NCBI RefSeq assembly: GCF_902686445.1
Contig: NC_062222.1
Coordinates: 40,237,792-40,301,791 of the forward strand
Reading direction: 5' to 3'
From: Sciurus carolinensis
Taxonomy: Eukaryota; Chordata; Mammalia; Rodentia; Sciuridae
Length of the DNA stretch: 64,000 nucleotides
The notes beneath the pieces are model-generated. The model was not told the DNA's origin, did not search any database, and saw only the letters and a program-made list of their open reading frames with translations. A program made the position numbers and the translations under genes. Shown here piece by piece: positions 59,259 to 64,000 of the stretch; positions within the stretch are counted from its first letter, which is position 1; every line of letters starts with the position of its first letter.

Positions 59259-60838
59259 AGGAATATTAACATTTTCAATGATTTAATGAATGGGATTTTA
59301 GTGTGTTAGAAGAGTTAGGGTTAATTTCTCTTAATCAATACATTTTCTGATTGTTTATATATTCCTGCATTTTTATGAGAATGTATTCTCAATTCATTTT
59401 CTTTTATTGTATTCTTACTATTGCATTATCCAGAATAACATTAGTTTCTTCAAAATTTCATAATCTTTTTTTTTTTTTTTTTGTGGAATAACTTTCACTT
59501 TACTTTTCTTCAGTAAACCACACCTGAGGCCTCAGTCAAGATTTATTATCCCTCTGAACTAAACTGCATTCTAAACCATTAATTTGAAATCCTCTATCTG
59601 ATAACAAATACTTATCTCCACTAAATATATTCTTTCATTCACTTCAGACTTAAATCCCTCCATAAATTTTTAGATTATCATTTGCTTCTTGACTTTACTT
59701 TTCTAATAAAATTGATTATCATGGCTGACCATTTCAGGTCACACTTATTATCTTCAATTCTCTTCCTTTCCTATTCTCTTCTGCTTTAGTTAAACACACT
59801 CCCAAATGATCTCTCTAATCAAAAGCTTCTCTCCTTTCCTGAGTTTTGGTGGGGGAAATGCTATAACTCTGCCAAATGAGGCAGATTTATGGTTTCCATT
59901 TTCAATTTGGTTCTCAGAATTGTTTGGTTAGTCCATTACTTGTCCATTCCAATGACTCTTGACTTGATAGCTCCAACCTAGAAAATGGTGTGCACAATCT
60001 CTCCCCTTCATAATGTGTGCACTTATTTCTGGTGTCTGATAGGAACTTTTCACATATAGAAAACTGTGAATTTATAAACTGCAATCCCCCAGCTAAGTTA
60101 CCAGGGCACTACTTTACTTCAGTTTGCACTTGCCCACACCTGCTTTGCTAGTTGCTTACAAAATCTTCTACATTTGCCATCCTGATACACGAAGGAAGCT
60201 GTCTCTCAAGGCTCTGAGGACATCCTTTTCTTTTAGGGTCAGAATGATGCAGAGTTCAGTACAATACAAGGACTTCCTGACATTCTGTTGCCACGTGCGG
60301 TTACCTGAACATTATGTCTATACACTTATATATGTTTCTTTAGAGAGTCCTGAAAGCTTGAAACCTTCAGCCATTAATCTTAGCAACTCAAATTTAATCT
60401 ATAATGACACAAAGGAAACAGACACCACCATCTTCCCCATATTTATCTCTGCTTTCTTCTAGTCCTTTCCTCTAGAAGTAGAAGAAAATCTCTTCTCTAC
60501 TACTAGTTATAAAACAGAATTTTAAAAAAATTCATAATGGGATGAGCAAAGAAATTAAATAGAATAATATTGTATTCTTATATTAATTCTTATATTATTC
60601 TTATATTTTATTGTTATATATACTTGTCTTATGTTATTCATCTTTTACATTCCTTAAATTATTTTATAAATGCAAACATTCTAAGTCTATTTGTAGAATA
60701 ACACACTTATTCTGCTTATCATCTGCTGATTTTATTGCCTTTATTTCACTTGAGAAAATATAACTTCTCTATTCATTTATTCAATAGTTCGTTATTCATT
60801 CAACATGCAATTAACCAACTATATTTAAATAAATATTT
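59259..60838. other. AT-rich DNA, no gene seen
   Basis: Includes a T-run at 59467-59482. A 112-codon plus-strand frame at 60124-60462 has no recognisable domain or coding support. Confidence 0.5.
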
Positions 60839-60839
60839 T

Positions 60840-61072
60840 TGAGCAGGGGATGGTGGCACATGCCTCTAACCCCAGCAACTCGGAGCCTAAAGCAGGAAGA
60901 TCACAGGTTCTAGGCCAGTATCAGCAACTTAATTACATCCTCAGTAAACTTAGTGAGATCCTGTCTCAAAATAAAAAAATAAAAGGGACTAGGAATGAAA
61001 CTCAGTGGTAAAGCCCTGTGGGTTCAACTATTAGTACCAAATTAAAAAAAAAAAAAAACAAAAAACAAAAAA
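60840..61072 (+). repeat. Dimeric B1-ID SINE
   Basis: gagcaggggatggtggcaca ... agcctaaagcaggaagatca, with an internal short insertion, then gggactaggaatgaaactca ... gtgggttcaactattagtac and an A-rich tail. Confidence 0.88.
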
Positions 61073-62530
61073 CCAGAAATTGAGCCTCTCTTTCAATATA
61101 TAAGAAACAATAGATAAAAAGAGTATATGGTAATTAAGCTAAGTAACATGTAAAATTTTATGATAAAAATATAAAAATATATTTGAAATTGCAATGGTAC
61201 AAGGGAGCAATTTGGTTTGGAATGTTAAATAGAGAAAATATTAGTGGGATCCAATTATATAAGGAGTGGTTATCTCTCCTACAGAAGGTTATTGTAAGAA
61301 TCAAAATTAATAACACATACACAATTAACTTGTCAAAAGAAAAATAGTGAACACATTTTTTACATGCAGAAATATGTGTGTGTGGGGTGAGGGTAGTTTA
61401 GTGTTAACTCAATAAAATTGGAAACGGATCATGGAATGGAAGTGCTTGCCTTGAGATACCATTCTGTGCTTGCACTTGTTGTCTCAAGAGGAAAGGAATT
61501 GGGCTGTAAGTATCCATCATTTCCAGGACAGAGGCAGTTGTAGAAAAGCAGTCTAAGGATGGATAGTGGCAGCAGCTGCCTTCCTCTCTGAAGCATTGTT
61601 CAATTGTAGAGAAGGATTTCAGGACACTTCTGGGTTCCACCATTAACAGTTGAAAAGGTCATCATTACAGAAAAGTGCCTTGAATTATCTCTAGGACAGA
61701 AATTACCAAATCATGTAAGAATACCAGTTAGTTTAGAGATATAATGTGGAGTTCCAGTGGAAGGGAGCTGTTAGATGAAGATAAAACACTTTCTAAATCA
61801 TGGAGAGATAATGAACATGGCTCTAAAATGGACAGGTTTCCCAACAGGCATATTTTGTATCCAGAAGATGGGGCCAGTGAAGGTAATTGCTAATTTTGTA
61901 AGAAATTAGGTTTCTGCTAAATATTGGGTTCAATACTGAAACTTATATCCCTTTTATATATTTGTTTTTGATTATTCTTTGACTGAGTCCCAGCCTCTAT
62001 GCTAAACCCTTCAGAATCATTTACTCACTTAATATTTCTCACAATATATCTTAAGACATAAGTATTACTGGTATTATTTTACACTTCAAACCTTAGGCTT
62101 AACTTGTTACAATTGGTTCAGATGCCATCTTCAGTCTTTTTATGGTGCTACATTCAGCTGTCTTGCTCACTTTTTATTACAGAGCATACACTATGACAAA
62201 CAATGTGTGACTTTTCACATTTCTGTTCTGATGGCATTTTACATTGTACCATACTTTAGGTACTTTAAAAAGGGTTTCTCACCATTGCCATTTGGAGCCA
62301 GATCATTCTATATGATGGGGAGAGCATTCCTGTGCACACTGTGTAGGATGTTTTGCAGCCTCTCTGGACTTTGCACACTGAATCACAAAAGGACCCAGCC
62401 CCAGTTTTAACAATCAGTGGTGTTTCCAGATGTTGTCAAAGGTTTCTAGAAGTACAAAGTCACCACCAGTTGATAACCCCAGATGTACTATTATGGAAAT
62501 CATGTCCTCTCACAGGTTTAAAAATGTATA
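61073..62530. other. AT-rich DNA, no gene seen
   Basis: Short frames on both strands (61404-61643 minus, 62207-62410 plus) lack any recognisable domain. Confidence 0.5.
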
Positions 62531-62532
62531 GC

Positions 62533-62740
62533 TCAGCAGGGTGTGGTGGTACGCCTATAATCCCAGCAGCTGAGGCAGGAGGATTGTAAATTCAAAGTTA
62601 GCCTCCGAGATTTAGCAAGGTTCTAAGTAACTTAAAATCTGTCATAAAATAAAATTAATAAAAAAGCACTGGAGATGTGGCGTAGTGGATAAGCCCTCCA
62701 GTTTCAATCCATGGTACTAAAAAAAAAAAAAAAAAAAGTA
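62533..62740 (+). repeat. Dimeric B1-ID SINE
   Basis: cagcagggtgtggtggtacg ... cagctgaggcaggaggattg, linker, gcactggagatgtggcgtag ... tttcaatccatggtacta, A-tail. Confidence 0.9.
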
Positions 62741-63343
62741 TAGATCATCCTCATCTAAAGAATTTATAAATCTTACTGCTTTAAAATAAAATTGTGACTT
62801 TTAACTTTGATAGTTCATATTAATTACTTAGTCAAGGTTAGGTTTGGACACACAGCCTCTCTGGAAGGCAGATAAATTCCTTAGACCACATTGTATGACA
62901 TTTTGGTAACTACCATTGACATTTTAGTAGTTACCAAATGAAGTGGTATTTTAAGTTTATATATAAACTGATAGTGCCTGTGTTATTAATTCAACCGTAT
63001 TAATTGAAATTTTATTTGTCTTTACACATTTCAGAACACATTCAAAAATGATATGTTTTTCACGGGTAAACAGTGGTGGTACGTGAATTTTATCTCAATA
63101 AAACTGGCATTAAAAGAAAAAAATATTCTGGGCCTCCTCATCACTGAAGAGGGTGGGGGAAGGCACAACATATTCATATGTTATTTCCACAAGGCACTAT
63201 CTTAGCAAATCTGTGAGTGGTTCTCTCTTCTAAATTTTGATATTCACCTATTTTGACATTCTGTTCAAGGGTTTGCTGTCTTACTCATCTTATACTGAAA
63301 TTTTAATCGTTTACTTCTAAAATGCTTGTAAAAACTTTCATGT
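62741..63343. other. AT-rich DNA, no gene seen
   Basis: Nothing recognised. Confidence 0.5.
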
Positions 63344-63345
63344 GC

Positions 63346-63462
63346 AAGCAGGACATGCTGTTGCACACCTGTAATCCCAGTGACTCAGGAGGCTGAAGTG
63401 GAAGGGTCACACTTTGAGGCCAGTATCAGCAACTTAGCAAAAACTTCTCTCAAAATTAACAA
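63346..63462 (+). repeat. B1-like SINE half
   Basis: gcaggacatgctgttgcaca ... cctgtaatcccagtgactca ... gaggccagtatcagcaactt. Only the left (B1) half; the ID half and A-tail are missing. Confidence 0.8.
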
Positions 63463-64000
63463 GTATTTATTAATCATTTTGGCACTTTTAAATTAATTAT
63501 AAACACTTTTTTATTAGGCAGATCATACAATGACATTGCAGTTGATTTTGCTTATTATTAAGTGTGTGTCACATCATGAATTTACCTATGTGCTTATTGT
63601 GTTGTAACATCAAAGTAAATTCTATTTTAATTTCTCTTCACTTTTATGAGTCTTCCTTTTTATCAGACAGAAGTGATAAAATCCTTTTGTGATATGCATT
63701 CAGCCTTTCATATCCATGGGTTTTATATTTCTGGATTCATCCAAAATGGATTGAAAATATACAAAAAAATATTACAACTGCACTAAACAATACAGATTAT
63801 TTTTATTGCCATTATTCTCTAAATAATAGAAAATAGCAACTATTTTTCAGCATTTACATTGTATTAAGTATTGTAAGTAATCAAAATGTGCTTTGAAGTA
63901 TAGAGGAAGATATATATAAATTATGTACAAATACTATACCATTTTATGTATGGGACTTGAGCATCTGCAGGTTTTAGTAAATGAGATTCTAGAAATAATC
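63463..64000. other. AT-rich DNA, no gene seen
   Basis: Nothing recognised. Confidence 0.5.

Noticed and set aside
60124..60462. 112-codon plus-strand open frame as a candidate host exon
   Set aside because: No recognisable domain, no splice context that I can support, and the length is within chance for this window.
1..64000. CRISPR array, prophage or other bacterial system
   Set aside because: The SINEs, L1s and ERVs show that this is mammalian DNA. No regularly spaced repeats or bacterial gene arrangements are present.

Overview
This window is mammalian nuclear DNA, almost certainly from a rodent of the squirrel-related clade (a ground squirrel, marmot or relative). The evidence is the SINE content. 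There are several ID elements (tRNA-like head reading roughly ctggggatatagctcagt, then a short A-rich tail) and about seven dimeric SINEs that join a B1/7SL-like left half to an ID-like right half, a pattern known from squirrels and related rodents. I find no host protein-coding exon, rRNA, tRNA or CRISPR array. The window looks like an AT-rich gene desert or a very long intron, filled with retroelements of different ages. All long open frames belong to LINE-1 or endogenous retroviruses (ERVs), and all of them are broken.

Layout: 0-7.3 kb holds three LTRs (about 1150-1540, 2030-2460, 2961-3437) and a large TTTC/TTCC tract. The LTR at 2961-3437 is the 3' end of a minus-strand ERV. 7.35-17.94 kb is one nested structure: a MaLR-like ERV on the minus strand, with both LTRs recognisable, interrupted first by a truncated L1 (about 7847-10052) and then by a full-length L1 (10574-17378) flanked by a perfect 14-bp target-site duplication. 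That L1 has a tandemly repeated GC-rich 5' UTR, an ORF1 with one stop codon, and an ORF2 with an intact endonuclease domain but later nonsense and frameshift damage. 18-30.9 kb is mostly unique AT-rich DNA with SINEs, two MLT1-like LTRs, a Tigger-like DNA transposon fragment and two solo LTRs (27394-27970 minus, 29556-29989 plus). 30903-33109 is a 5'-truncated L1 with an 11-12 bp target duplication.

36096-41779 is a gammaretrovirus-like (class I) provirus with both LTRs, a His-type primer-binding site, gag with two zinc knuckles, a damaged protease, a pol lacking most of reverse transcriptase, an integrase with D,D-35-E spacing, and an env remnant. 42-48 kb is mainly unique. 48291-49047 is a CpG-rich solo LTR on the minus strand with a 5-bp duplication. 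About 52.5-56.3 kb is a second, older class I ERV on the plus strand (integrase tail, env transmembrane part, 3' LTR) split by an L1 with a 5' inversion. A likely ERVL-class pol remnant follows at 56.4-57.3 kb, and the rest is SINEs plus an old L1 3' end.

I see no new biological system. The most interesting items are the telomere-like repeat block shared by two L1 3' UTRs, the tandem promoter-like units in the L1 5' UTR, an in-frame 33-bp duplication in the L1 ORF1 coiled coil, the nested insertion history and the CpG-rich solo LTR. Family names are from memory of repeat families, without a database search.
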